From: Symsagittifera roscoffensis
Lineage: Eukaryota > Xenacoelomorpha > Acoela > Convolutidae
Assembly: GCF_963678635.1 (NCBI RefSeq)
Contig: NC_087071.1
Location: 20,337,613-20,401,612 of the forward strand
DNA: 64,000 bases
Reading direction: 5' to 3'
This document shows, piece after piece, positions 1 through 12,440 of this stretch. The translations under genes and the position numbers were made by a program. The notes under the pieces were generated by a model. The model saw only the letters and a list, made by a program, of their open reading frames with translations. It was not told the origin of the DNA and did not search any database. Positions within the stretch are counted from its first letter, which is position 1. Each line of letters opens with the position of its first letter.

Positions 1-1242
1 CCTAACCTCCCTTTCAGCCTACTCATACCCAAGTCAAAACTGAACCCCCTTCTCCTCCCTCTTCCATTTCAAATGTAACACTAACATATTCCCCCTTAAC
101 CAGTGAACCATCCAATAACAATAGCTCTGTAAAAACACAACCATCTCACTAGCTTGATAACTTCATCACATTTCAACAACAATTAAAGCACCCTCAAACA
201 CTAACGATTCACCAACTCTCACAATCTATGATATCATCCAACCCATCAATCCCAACCCCCTCTTCACATTATACCCCTTCACAAAACCCGACTTCCTCAT
301 CAATCCTATCCTCCAGTACAACTCGAGTCTACCCAACCTTTAGAAGAAAATTTTCAAATACTCCATTCCCATCTAACCCAAGAACTTCCAAAACAATTAT
401 CAATCAACCACTTCACACTAACACCTAAGAATTTCTCCAAATATGTCTAACCTTTTTCCCACAATACACATACTTCCATTCAGACCCCAATGACGAAAAA
501 CCTAATTATATAAACGAGCACGTATTATACCCTACACTTTCATGGACATCATTCTATCACTTTACTAATCCACTATCACTACCACTATATAACACCCCTC
601 ATGACAACGAAGTATGCAGCACCCAATTCTATCTTCTAACAACAGCACTAACACCAAAACAGTTCACACAGATAGGATACAGACAATCATTAATCAAATT
701 CACCGCACCCAAAACTAATGAATATTCTATCGATTATTACGATCATAATATCATACGACCTAACGAAGACATCTTTCTAAACAACGACCCAGTTACGAAC
801 TATACAAATGCACACTTACACTTACTACCAGTTCATCCAACATCATGACACTCATAATGCACCAGCACGACAACTTCACCATAGATATCAATACATTAAC
901 TCTAATAACACCTCGCCATTTTTTCTTAAGTTCACCTATTGTATTAAAGACACTAACCTACAAGGCATCCTCCGCAATTACGATCCCATCACCCAGATTT
1001 ATATATTCTGTCCCCTAACTAAACTCTTCAACGTACATGAATCCCGCCCACTAATAGTCCCACACGAATTCCTTCAGCCCGTTGAAGTCCCAATCCTAGA
1101 ATTCATATATAACACTCGATATAATCATAAACTTTATAACCTTATTCAAAACCCACCATATGAACTCTCACCTAGCACTGAAGAGCACAACATCAATAAA
1201 ACACTCGAATTGCTTCGCCACTTCTACAAACTAAATACATAA
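1..1242 (+). pseudogene. Unrecognised accessory ORF of the large retroelement, copy 1
   Basis: I do not recognise this protein. The N-terminal part (to about 428) is rich in Ser, Pro, Thr and Gln and looks disordered. From 429 to about 848 a different, globular-looking stretch reads FYHFTNPLS, PKQFTQIGY and YDHNIIRPNED; from 808 to 1242 it continues in another frame with CIKDTNLQGIL and VPHEFLQPVE. The same blocks occur in the same order in copy 2 (20879-22330), so they are one real coding region in decay. Damage here includes an in-frame TAA at 426-428, a one-base deletion near it, and a deletion of about 190 bases near 800 that changed the frame. It lies 3' of the env-like region in copy 2. 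Confidence 0.55.
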
Positions 1243-3300
1243 TTCGTTTGCTAGCTGAATTACTAACCTCTTCAGACATCACCCACGACGTTTTTCGACG
1301 ACATCACCCACGACATCACCCACGAAGATTAGGTAATTTAAATTAAATAATTCAATAATAAATCCGAACAAAAACTAACCATTCTTATTAAATGTTTTCT
1401 TTTTTCTTCATAGCCACAATCATCTATCATCTACAAAATAAAAAAGCGAAATAAAAACAGAAAACTTTTTAAAATTTCATAATCTTCTATTAACCAGTTT
1501 CAATAATTGAAGCAGTAAAACTCTCCCGTACAAAGCAATAAATTGATATATAAATTCTTTTCCCCAATGCAGTTAACATTCTTACAGCTGAAAATAAAAT
1601 GATAATTTAAACCCCCAAATCAAGCAGTGAACTTCATAAATTCAAAAAAGTAAATTAATAAAAATTGCCAATGAAAATGAAAAAGCAGTACAAACCTTTT
1701 CAAAGACGCTTCTTTATTTTTTAAATATTCGTTCGCCCTCAAATTTTATCCACAATTGCACAGCTCGCCCACGAAGAATTGTTAAAAATAATGAATTTAA
1801 GTTTTAACTTTCACTGATAACAACTCTAACCAGTTTTAACACGTTTCAAATTTTCCTTTAACCCGGTTGGAAAGGAATTATATAATAATCCAACCTAACC
1901 AACGCAAGCTTGCTAAACACCACAAACCACAATCTAACAGCATGACTAAGAAAAGAAAACCCACGGTACCCAAATTGTATTAACACCAGCTTATAACTGG
2001 ATAAATTATTCTTTTGAAGACTACTTTTAAGTCTGAACACAAAAGGACAAAACATCAAAAACTCGAAAGACAAACCCAAAATAAATAATTTGATTTTTGA
2101 GAAAAAAACATAACTAAGACAACAAAAGAAAAAACCAGGAATAAAAAAAGCACGAAAGATTGAACTGAAACAGGACCCTCTAAAAAAGAGCATGAAATTA
2201 TACCCCCACTCCTGGCCTAACCCACCAGAGAGAACGTCCTGAGCAAGCTCTATAGCCAGCCTCTACCACCGTGCTACATCCACGCTTTGTGACACCCACA
2301 ACTCTATTTTTTACGAGAGTTACTCAAGTGTGAGTAGCTCCTAAAAATAACCGAACTAAATAATAACGCTTTTGCGATAAAAACTAATACAAGATCATGA
2401 CTAAAAACAAGATTAACAAAGATTTATAAATGTAAATAATACAATGCAGTATATAGATAATATACAGCCCAAAGACGAGCAGCAGGGAACTTGACAACCC
2501 AATCACACTCCAACTACGGAATGGCAAGACACACCTGACATGCTACTTATAGTCACTACACTCAACGGATTTAATTTATAACTTCGCATCGCAGCAAAGG
2601 AAACCCATTGCAACCGAACAATGGCCATCTCGATGTTCGAGTTTACGTACAGTTCCAAGTCACCAAGCACTGTATCCAAAGTCAAATTACATGACATTCC
2701 CGAATGGGATTGGACCATTGCTATTATCTAAACTCAACCAGATCAACACTCATCACAACCGGTCAGAAATCATAATACGATCTCCCGAAACTATTGTGAT
2801 AACATCTCTTCTTCCAAACCAGAAAAAAGAATATGCTCGCAACATCTAAAGAAAAACACCATCATCCATCCTTCACTACAATAGAACATTGAAAAAGTAA
2901 AACTCTCTAAGCCCTGGATGGGTGGAAACAGATCTTAACTAGTATTTATCATTAAATATTATTATGATATTTTAGCTCTATAATGTTTTAAATACTAGCC
3001 AATCATACTACATCAAACTAACAACCCACTTATTTGTAATTGTTGAAACTACTTGTAGTTTCAACACCAGAACAGTTTGAACTAAACTTAGAATACAGTT
3101 GTTCTCATTCTGGAACTAACTCGCATGAACTGGTGTACACTAGATCTATTGAGACTAGGAGATATAAGAGTAAGACTAAGATTGGTATTAGACTAAGAAA
3201 TTGCACGAATCTATCCGGCCGAAATTAAGATAGCGTGACGAGCAGACGGTTTACCTTATCTGAAATTACTCTATGAGTATTACCAAAAGGATATAACTCA
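1..3300 (+). mobile_element. 3' part of a large LTR-type retroelement, copy 1
   Basis: The stretch matches 20890-24312 along its whole length, with many substitutions and some indels, so the two are copies of one family. It holds the end of an accessory ORF (to about 1242), then about 2 kb of non-coding sequence. Similarity between the copies stops near 3300 and 24312, where both read CA (ataactCA and ataattCA), as expected for an LTR end. The rest of this copy lies upstream of the window. Compared with copy 2 it lacks about 190 bases inside the ORF. No LTR start could be fixed. Confidence 0.7.
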
Positions 3301-4499
3301 TCTGGTTCGACCAAAAGTCTCGAACAGAATTTAACTAACCTAGACTTATACAAAAATTAGATTAGAATTAGACAAATACAACATTCAAAAATGTTATATG
3401 ACAAAAACTTAGTAGATATGTCTCTACGCCTCAATAGATCAGACCCAATATTCCGAACAATACGAGAACTACCCGGTATTGGAAGAAGACCTCGAACAAG
3501 AGACGAAATACGACCAGGAAGAAATCTTCCAATCGATTTCATGATTGTACGACAAAAACGAGATCAAATTTTTGTATTTAGGATACTAACAGCAGTAAAT
3601 TTAATTTTTCATTTACTGACAAAATATTTTGAAGAATCATCTTCAATAACCTTTCATGGCGCTAAACTTAATAATTATACAATAACGACTGATAAAAACA
3701 ACACTTGTCGTTTTCCTTAAATCGAAAGTGTCACTTTTTATATTTCAAATCATGTAGGGGATATCTTTAAAAAGTATAAGTTTTCTTTTTTATCGAAGCT
3801 TCATCAATTTTTGTTACAGCGAACAATACTCCATAGGCAGTCGGAACATTCGGAATCTTTCCATGATAGAGCGGTCTTGTTCTAGTGATTATTCAGCTTT
3901 TTTTTGTAGTGGTAATTGTTTAGGGTATTATCTTCACCCAATCATTTTGCCCCTCTTCAAATTCGTACGCAAATTTCGCTCCTCGCACTTGTTACCCCAC
4001 ACTATTGCTGGACTTATCATAAACTAATAGTGCGAAATGTGCGAGGGTGAAATGCGACATCAAATTCTAGGGATTCTTTCTTCTTCCCCCTTTTCCAGAG
4101 CGTGGAGATTCGTTATTAGGTACAAATTTCACACATGCTTATTGAATTGTTTCTCTATAAGGATGGCAATTCGTTTCTAGGTACCTTAGGGGGGGGGGGG
4201 GGGGGGAGCGTTAAAAGACCCAATTTGGGAGGGCCGAACTGTGCAATTGGGAAAAACGTGCCATATTATATTCGTTCAGTGTATAACAGAAAAGACGTCA
4301 TTTTCAAAAATATATCTATTTGGAATTATAAATTCGAAAAGGTGTGTTTTTACGATTGAAAGACTATCAAAGCTGAATCATATTCAAATCAAAATAAATT
4401 ACACAATCACATCAAACAAATTGCTAATGGAAAGTAAATCGAAGTCCATAAATAGCTACAATCACTGTCCAATTTTGCTTATATTCGAATTATCGTTCT
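3301..4499. other. Spacer between retroelement copy 1 and the LC8 gene
   Basis: No supportable gene. An ATG-started open frame at 3391-3720 (109 codons, Arg-rich start, no recognised motif) is the longest. Around 3820-3850 there is a short match (cataggcagtcggaacattc) to the 3' part of the ~500-bp dispersed element found at 38747 and 51342, probably a fragment. An 18-base run of G lies at 4189-4206. Confidence 0.5.
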
Positions 4500-4775
<276 letters not shown>

Positions 4776-5129
4776 TTAAGTTTTTTAAAGGCTAGCTCAA
4801 ACAAATTCTGTTTCTTATCAAACCAATATTCACGACTGTTTCTGCTGCGTTTTCAATTAGAGAGTGAATGAGAAAGATTAATTTTAGGTCACAATAAATT
4901 TGAAGCAATAAAAGAGCTCGTAGAACACATTTTTGTGCGTAGCAAAAATACAGCCATATTATTGGCTGAAAAATACGCGTAGCAATCTCGTAACTATCGT
5001 ACCACTTCGTGTGACAAAACAACTGGAAGCGCGTACCACAGATGGACAAATTACAGCAACCCGTAACAAGCATCCCGACCACCTTTTTTGTTGGCAAAGC
5101 AAAAGCACACAAACCTGGTATGAGTAAGT

Positions 5130-5345
5130 GATTTATGTTTTGACCGACTCGACATAATTTGGTATGTTTCAACCGACTCGACACAGGCTCGATCTTTTGA
5201 CGGACTTGACCCAAGATGTTGATATTTCGACTATGTTCGGTTGAGGAAGAACATTCGACCAAGTTTGACCGGGTAAAAACATGTCGACTAAGTTCGACCG
5301 AGTTTTTTCGACGGAGAAAATTATTTCGACTGTGTTCGACCGGTG
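5130..5345. repeat. Degenerate TCGACT/GTTCGACC tandem array
   Basis: Phrases such as tttcgactatgttcgg, gtcgactaagttcgaccg and ttcgactgtgttcgaccg recur every 30-40 bases. The array resumes at about 6000-6060 beyond two inserted elements (inverted repeat 5348-5673 and MITE 5733-5991), so it was once continuous. Confidence 0.65.
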
Positions 5346-5347
5346 AC

Positions 5348-5673
5348 GTCCCATTTGTACCAACGGTCGTTTGTACCAAAATTATTCAACTCGATTTCTG
5401 ATTGGTCGAATTGTGAGCCAACGAATTATTACATTAACTTTCTACTGTTCAAACAGAAGAAAACTAAACAGCAGAATAGTGACCGCCGCAGTCGCGCCAA
5501 GGTGTTGCGAGTTTGCCAACAGAGGGTAGGACTCTATACGAAAATTAGAGCCGGTTAAGGTCCCACCGGCGACCTTAAACCAAGAGCTTAAAGTAGTTGG
5601 CTTAATAGTCTTAGACCAATTGAATATTTTTGGTACTAACGCGATTGATTTTTTATTTTGGTAAAAATGGGAC
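5348..5673. repeat. Imperfect inverted repeat, MITE-like
   Basis: The left end reads gtcccatttgtaccaa followed by gtttgtaccaaaattattcaa. The right end, reverse complemented, reads gtcccatttttaccaa followed by agtaccaaaaatattcaa. The arms are about 60 bases with mismatches. No target duplication was recognised. There is no coding capacity. Confidence 0.55.
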
Positions 5674-5732
5674 TGATTTATCGTTTTGGTACTTGTGAAC
5701 ACCCACCGTTCGACTGAAGGGGAAAACGTTTC

Positions 5733-5991
5733 GGGTCTTATGCGTTAAACGGCCCAAAAATCAAAATCGAAGCAAAATGAAAATTAAAACTGAAACTGAT
5801 CCTGATTGGCTAATATTAGCCAATCAAATTCGAGCAACTAGGTCAGCCATTTCGATTGATACTGAGATTAATCTGATTGGCTCGTATAATATGTAATAAC
5901 TGAAGTAATTGTATGTTGATTACGTGTTTTCAATTTGAAATAAAATTTCTGACTATTTTCCTAATTTTGGGCCGTTTAACGCATAAGACCC
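5733..5991. mobile_element. hAT-like MITE, 259 bp, 27-bp perfect TIRs, 8-bp TSD
   Basis: The element begins gggtcttatgcgttaaacgg (5733) and ends with the exact reverse complement at 5991; the terminal match is 27 bases. It is flanked by aacgtttc at 5725-5732 and again at 5992-5999. An 8-bp target duplication is the signature of hAT transposases, so this is a non-autonomous element mobilised in trans. Inside is a 22-base perfect palindrome at 5804-5825 (gattggctaatattagccaa and the next two bases). There is no ORF. It interrupts the TCGACT array. Confidence 0.9.
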
Positions 5992-6285
5992 AACGTTTCG
6001 ACTGAATTATCGATCCCAGAAGTTTTTTCGACAAAAAAAACTTCGACTGTGTTCGACCGTCATACAGGTTTCGTAATCTATAGTAGGTTTCACGGTAAAC
6101 AATTTGATGTATGTATGTAGTTCCTACACAGGCCAAGGTTAGGGACTTCTGTTAGGGAAAGTTTCAAAAAGCGACTCCACCGCTTAAAACAGATTCGTGT
6201 AAAGCTTCTTTTCAAAATTGTTTTCCTTTCAAGTGATCATTCAGAAATTCGTGACAAGAATTAGTAGTTAACAAGTTAATCCATA

Positions 6286-7000
6286 GACCAAATCGGTTCG
6301 CGAAAATTTTAAGTTTTTCTAAGCAAGCTACTCTAGTTATGAAAACTTGATTAATGTCAGATTGTTTATAAGACCGAATCGAATTGCAAAAATTTTATGT
6401 TTTTGTAAACAAGCTATTCCAGCTCTGAAACTGAGTTTTTAAGTTACCTCTCAGACCAAATCGGTTCGCGAAAAAATAAATTTTTGTAGTAAAGCGAGAC
6501 AAGCTCAAAAAACTCGAAATACTCAAGTTGATTTATAGACAGAAACTTAAGTTATTCGAAGCAAGCTCTTCAAGTTACAAAATTTCAATCAATTGAAGTC
6601 ATTTCATAGACCAAATTGGTTCGCAAAAAAAAATCAAAGTTTTCTAAGTAAGCTATTCCAGCTCTCAAACTTTCAAGCTATTTACTTTCAAACTTTCAAG
6701 AAATATTTCAAGCTATTTCATAGACCGAATCGTTTTGTGAAAAACTTAAGCTTTTCTCAGCAAGCGATTCAACTTCTGAAAATTTTGAATTTATTTCATT
6801 GACCGAATTGGTTGGCAAAAAGTTAAAGTTTTTCTTAGAACGCTAGTCATGAGATGAAACTATGAAACATGTCAAGTTGTTTCATACAGCAAATCGAGAG
6901 GCTAGACGTTTCAATTTTTCTAAGCAAGCTATTCGGGCCATGAAACTTTGAAAAATTCCTTGTTATTTCTCAGCGTAATTCGGTTTGCAAAAAGGTTGTT
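6286..7000. repeat. Tandem repeat, ~85-bp unit, about nine degenerate copies
   Basis: The phrase gaccaaatcggttcgcgaaa (or variants such as gaccgaattggttggcaaaa) recurs at 6286, 6372, 6453, 6538, 6609, 6723, 6801, 6886 and about 6971. Spacing is mostly 78-86 bases. Each is followed by a tttttctaagcaagctattc block and a gaaacttt-type block. This is a diverged minisatellite without coding capacity. Confidence 0.8.
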
Positions 7001-7574
7001 TTTCTACCAAGGAATTTGCTGTTTTCCGTTTGTTTGTTCGTTTCAGAATGATTGATCTGAAAAAGTAAAATTTTGGAAAGAATGGACAGGTACTGTCTGG
7101 CCTTGAAAATGAATTGAGTTCATCTTGTCTAAAGAATTGAATTTTTGTCAAAAATATTTAGAGTTTTCTCGACCTAAGGAAGCTTGACAGTTCTAGAATA
7201 TTCTTGGCATTCTCAAAAGTTAAGTGTAAGAAATTTTTTAAACGTTGCATTTGACAAAGCTGAAACATAGCGTTCAATTAAACATTACTTCCATAGCGCA
7301 TTCCGACTTTCATTTAATGTATAAGATTTCTGGATTTTTTTTCTACCTGAACATCATAATCAATAAAAATTTTGGCTAAAATCTTTTTAAATTTTACAGT
7401 TTTAGAGTCTGAAATCTGTCACGTGGCCAAGTTCGGATAATTATTGCGTGTATTTTATAAGTCGAGGCGTAGCGCAGATGACAGGTAGTCGTCCTCACAC
7501 TCGAGAACCTCAATTGCATTGACTCATTCTTCCGAATCGGGCAGTTCTAGAAGCGACCTACCCGCATCCAAGTT
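7001..7574. other. Unassigned spacer
   Basis: No gene seen. At about 7465 a tRNA A-box-like phrase (taggcgtagcgcagatg type, here gaggcgtagcgcagatgaca) occurs, but no convincing B box follows at the right distance. Confidence 0.4.
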
Positions 7575-8480
7575 TAGGCGTAAATAATCGATTATAACGG
7601 ATTATTATGATGATTTTTTGACAATTATAATCGATTATAATTACCAAAATTAGGTCTTTAAGGGATTTATAATGGATTATAATCGTGATATTTTCCAAGA
7701 GATTATTATATCTTATAATAGATTATAATTGATTATAATTGATTATAGTTCTTACTAAAAACCCTTAAAATCAATTATAATCGATTATAATCGATTATAA
7801 TCTCTTATTTTGCCGAAATTTTTTTATATTCGAAATATATCTACTGGGTTATTTTTTTGTATCAATAAGAAAATCTCTAAACGAGAGATCTCTTGAACAC
7901 TTTGGTTCATCTGAACGCAAAGTTATACCACGAAACAAAAGTTTCATAGAGATCCTTTCATATGAGTGGAAAGGTTCTCGCGGTAGATGAAAAATAAATT
8001 ATCCGAATCAATCATGAAACTAAATCAATCTGCTGATGTTTTGGTGTTTAAAAAAGCTTTAAAAAAACAACTCTAATGGGGAAGAAATGAAAAAAAAACT
8101 TATAAATTTGAATTAATGGGGAAACTTTAAAAACATTTTTCTCATTTTTCATAGGAACCAACGTACACAAAAAGCATAAAATATAAGCAATTTAGATGCA
8201 ACTTCGAAGACAACAATGGACAAACAAAAGGGATTATAATCAATTATAATCAACTATAATGGATTTTTGTGCAAAACTAATAAAGTAGAAATTTGAATAA
8301 AATAATGGATTATAATCAATTATAATCGATTATAATTGTATCAAAAAATAGACGAATAAATAATTGATTATAATCGATTATAATGGATTACAATTAATTA
8401 TAATTTGAATTTAAAAAAAGAGATTATAATCGATTATTAATTGATTAAAATTGATTGTTTCTCAATTATAGTGAGACTGG
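7575..8480. repeat. Palindromic GATTATAATC repeat array
   Basis: The 10-base unit gattataatc and slight variants recur dozens of times in two dense blocks (about 7590-7805 and 8230-8460). Repeats of the unit create the self-complementary TAATCGATTA, two TAAT half sites in palindrome. The middle of the region (7810-8220) is ordinary AT-rich sequence. No coding capacity. Confidence 0.8.
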
Positions 8481-9917
8481 TACTAAAATCGTAATATAAT
8501 CGATTTTTAACGCTTGAAACTGGATGCTGGTATTTCTTTGGTTTTACATGCCTATGGAGAAAGAGTGAAAAAAATATATTTCCTATAGTTTTTCACAATG
8601 CTAAAGGGCAATGAAAACAATCAAGGCTTTGTCTTTTCTAAGTGTAGTTTTGTCACTTAAGGTTTCTATGAGAAAAAAAAAAACAGCAAAACCAACGGTT
8701 CGATAATTACACAAAAGAAAAGACAGAATGATTCGACAACAGTTTTAACTTCACAAAAAAAAACATATTAAAAAGCAGATCCTTTGTTCCACCCTATTTT
8801 CTTAGTTTTCTTGAAAGCATCATGTTTAAAAAAGTGTAAAACGATTATAATAATCCAAGACTAGAGACGACTAGCTGAAAGACTGCATAATAAAAAAAAG
8901 CTTTTTTTTCGATTTATAGAAGATAAAAATGACCTCTACATAAAAGTTTGAGAGTTGGACATACTCAGCAGACACCAACTAATGGAAAAAAGCTTGATAT
9001 CAGTTTTTAAGAAACATTGGACGAATTTCGGTAGTTTTATAAGAAGCTTCTCAGATTAATAAAGAAACAAACTGAAAATGACATATCACGCGACCTCATC
9101 TGCGTTTTATTGACATAGCCTAATTATGTTTTAGAAAAAATCATTGAAAACAATTCCTTTCACTTTGAATAGTAAAATTTAGTAAACAACTTCAATGAGC
9201 TTCTTCTTCTTTTGGATCTTCATAAAAAAGTTAAAAGGAAGCCTAAACGTTCAAGATCAAGTTTTAACACAGAACATCAACTCCCGTTTTGGGTTTCAGA
9301 AGTAAGGGCGGGACTTCAGAAATTTTCTGTGTCGTTTCGGCTCGGTTCATTTAATCAGTCAGTCTGGTTACTTGGTTCAAATAAACCATTGGTTAACCCG
9401 AATTTCCTGTTAGAACATACAAAATATTTTTTGTTGTCTTTCAATTAAAAGAAAGAGTATGAAAATATGACGAGAAATTTTCCAATTTTTTTTTGTCCAG
9501 ATCAAACTTTTCTTTTAACCAAAATAATCAGCAGAACAACATTTTTTGAATATTTTTTATTCTTATGATGCTTCAACTATAATTCTTTCGGGGTATAAAG
9601 TGTCTTTTTCCTATCTTCAAGAAATTGAGCATTCTTGGACTGTGCTTTCAGGAGCATCCGGAGCGCCAAACATGAAGTCATCTGGCAGAACATCTGCTGC
9701 AAACGAAATCACTGAGCTGGTAGTTGCTGCCAGTAAAGCATCAGAAACACCTTATTCCGAGCTAGCCAAAAAATATGTTAGCGATTCTAACTTTGAGTTA
9801 TTTTCAATTAACTCCCCAGCTTTTAGTTTAAGTTTATGTGACCGTTCTGCTGTTGTGAAATTGTTTTAATGGTCTGACTGCATTTTAAGATCTATGAATA
9901 ATGTTCGTTAAAAAAAG
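8481..9917. other. AT-rich spacer before retroelement copy 2
   Basis: No gene could be supported. Open frames at 9212-9448 and 9546-9869 are short, start from non-ATG codons and show no recognised motif. No sequence resembling the 22331-24312 region is present here, so copy 2 has no visible 5' LTR. Confidence 0.4.
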
Positions 9918-11890
9918 GTGCAGTTTCAAAAAATCGAAAAAAAAGTGTTTTACCACAACCAATTTCAAACTCAGTATTTTTCAATGATCAACCACGATCT
10001 ACACCAGATCAAAGTGAAAATTATCTATTTTTTCAACAAAACAAAAATAACAGATAAATACTATACTACAAATCATTCCCCTTATTACACAGCTCATTAT
10101 TCCCCATCAGAAGATGAGGAATTTTATAATCAAAATCATCAACGATTCTATACAAACCAAAGACTTCACTCTTACAATATTGATCAATCAGATAATTTCG
10201 AACCATATACACGAAATGAATAAGCACGACAACCAAGAAATAATCCAACATCAAACAATAATATTTTTCAACCACAAAACCCAGTCAATACACAATCTTA
10301 CCAAACAACTCAAATGCATAACGAAAATCGTATTGCATAACGTATTACTTACAACAATATGAAATAACAAAAAGTCAACTTACAAACTTTTCTCAAATAC
10401 CAAACGCCGCAGAATCACTACAAATGACCATGAATCCATACCTAATGAGTGGATCCTCAATATCATCAAATAAGCCACTAATGGTATTCACAGGTACAGA
10501 TCCTGAATACTCTGTAGAAGACTATTTAAATGCAGTCACAGCAAATTTAATTTTAATTATAGGACCTGAACCAGTAAATACGTCACTTCATCAAAATTGG
10601 ATACATAGACGTACAGCACTGCTTTAATCCAAACTACACTTGATGGCGCAGCCCCTAATTGGTTTTCAGTTCTACCTATAGATATCAAATAAGATTGAAA
10701 AAGATTCACAAAAGATTTTTCATAAATAATTGACTCTGAAAGAAACAAACAACATCAAAGAGTTTTATGCAACAAAATTCGTAGACTACCCAATGAAACA
10801 AAAAAAAACAACTTGCAGTAGGAATTGAAACAGTAGAACGAAAAGCCTAGTCACTAAATACGCATGGTTATAAAACACAAAAATGACAGAAATTTTAATG
10901 ATGACTCTGACACCTCAATTACAAAAAATAGCAATAAAAAAGAGAGCATCACATCCTTCCTCAATCCGAGAACCTGATTTAGACTTTAGAAAACTAGTAG
11001 ACAAACTAGAACAAGCTGAAATTACAATAAAATTGGAAGAAACAGCAAATTTAAAGTTACAATATGTAAACAACATCCAAACCACTACTTCGCAAATAAA
11101 TAATATTCATGACTTCGATACAGAATTATCTGAAAAAGTCACTGAAATCTTAAACATCTACGAGAAAAACTCTAATTTTAAAGGTGAACGATCGTTCAAA
11201 AAAAGGTTCAACCACTGCCAAAGGTATGGACACAGCATTGCCGAAGGTAGACAAAAACTACAAGATAATCAAAATAAACCACAAACACATAGAGAACCAA
11301 ATAAATCATGAAAAAAGATCAAAGTTTACCCAACAAAAACATCCATAGTAATAATAGTTCAGGAAAACCACTTCCAAATAACTCTAATTACTCTAGACAA
11401 CAATCACCTTGAAGATCTAACTATCCAGGACGATCACCAAATCAAAGAAATTCACGAAATTTCTCACAAAATAGATACAGTCGATCAAACAGTCGAAACA
11501 AATTCAAACAGAAGAAACTGTTCATTTGATAAATCCAGTTCCCGTTCAAATTCTGGAAATAGATATGATTCAAATAGTCAATCCAGAAACTCCTCATATG
11601 ACCGAAATAGAAATTACTCCAAAGATAGAAACAGAAATTATTCAAATGATAGAAACAATCAATATCAAAGTAACAGATCACGGGATTATTCAAACAATAG
11701 ATCACACTATCAAAGATCAAATTATAAAAATCACAACAGATCACGTAACAATTCCCAAAACAGAAATTCAAATTATCAAAACAGGCGGTGAAATTTTTCG
11801 CAATCACCACATAGGAATAACACACGTTATCAAAATTCACAACAACACTATAGGAGTAGTACACCTAAGCATCAAAGACAAATAAATCAA
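9918..11890 (+). pseudogene. gag remnant with Arg/Ser/Asn/Tyr-rich tail
   Basis: An Asn/Gln-rich leader (9918-10350) is followed by a capsid-like stretch from 10424 (MVFTGTDPEYSVEDYLNAV) that continues through 10883-11311 in another frame (DLDFRKLVDKLEQAE). The zinc knuckle near 11215 keeps NHCQRYGHS but has lost part of the CCHC pattern. From about 11440 to 11790 one frame encodes a low-complexity tail of Arg, Ser, Asn and Tyr (for example SRSNSGNRYDSNSQSRNSS), ending at a TGA. Such basic tails are consistent with nucleic-acid binding. Several stops and frameshifts make it non-functional. A run of C at 11927-11939 lies just beyond. Confidence 0.7.
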
Positions 11891-12319
11891 GTACAAACCG
11901 CTGAAGACACTCAGTCAGACCACCCACCCCCCCCCCCCCGATAATGATAATACAGAAAGCACAGAATTGCAATTAAACCACCTTAATTGCGAAACCACAG
12001 ACAGTGAAAGCAAAACAGAAAACGCAATTTCAATTAACATGATTCAAAATGAAAATGACTACGAACCAATTATATACGAACAGCCAATGACATCACATTT
12101 CTATCAAAATCATGATTATTTCCTCCTATATTACTTTGACAGACCTATGAGCAACAACAAAATATTAAATAACACAGAAGAAGAACTTACAGAAGAAGAA
12201 CCTACAGAAAATTCAAGCACAAAGCACATCTATCAAAATACATCAAAAGAAAGGCAATCACCCAAAGAAAAATTTGGACAATCCTACTCCTCTTAGAAAG
12301 CCCAAAAAGCAAAGATTTT

Positions 12320-12440
12320 CAAACAACAGACCTTGAAATTGATTTTCCTAGTAGATTCCGGAGTGGAATCGAACATCATCAACATTCCCACATGGAATGA
12401 AATAAAAATCCTACATCCAAAATTACTACTTTTTAAAACA
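12320..12440 (+). pseudogene. Retropepsin-like protease fragment
   Basis: The frame through 12340-12438 reads FLVDSGVESNIINIPTW, with the Asp-Ser-Gly active-site triad at about 12354-12362. Retropepsins use this motif, as a dimer, to process Gag-Pol. The frame stops at a TGA shortly after. It sits between gag and RT, as in Gypsy-type elements. Confidence 0.65.

Noticed and set aside
7455-7560. tRNA gene candidate
   Set aside because: An A-box-like phrase is present but no B box at proper spacing and no cloverleaf.
11442-11885. 140-codon minus frame and 119-codon plus frame in the gag tail
   Set aside because: Both are alternative frames of the Arg/Ser/Asn/Tyr-rich gag tail; their odd composition follows from that repeat.
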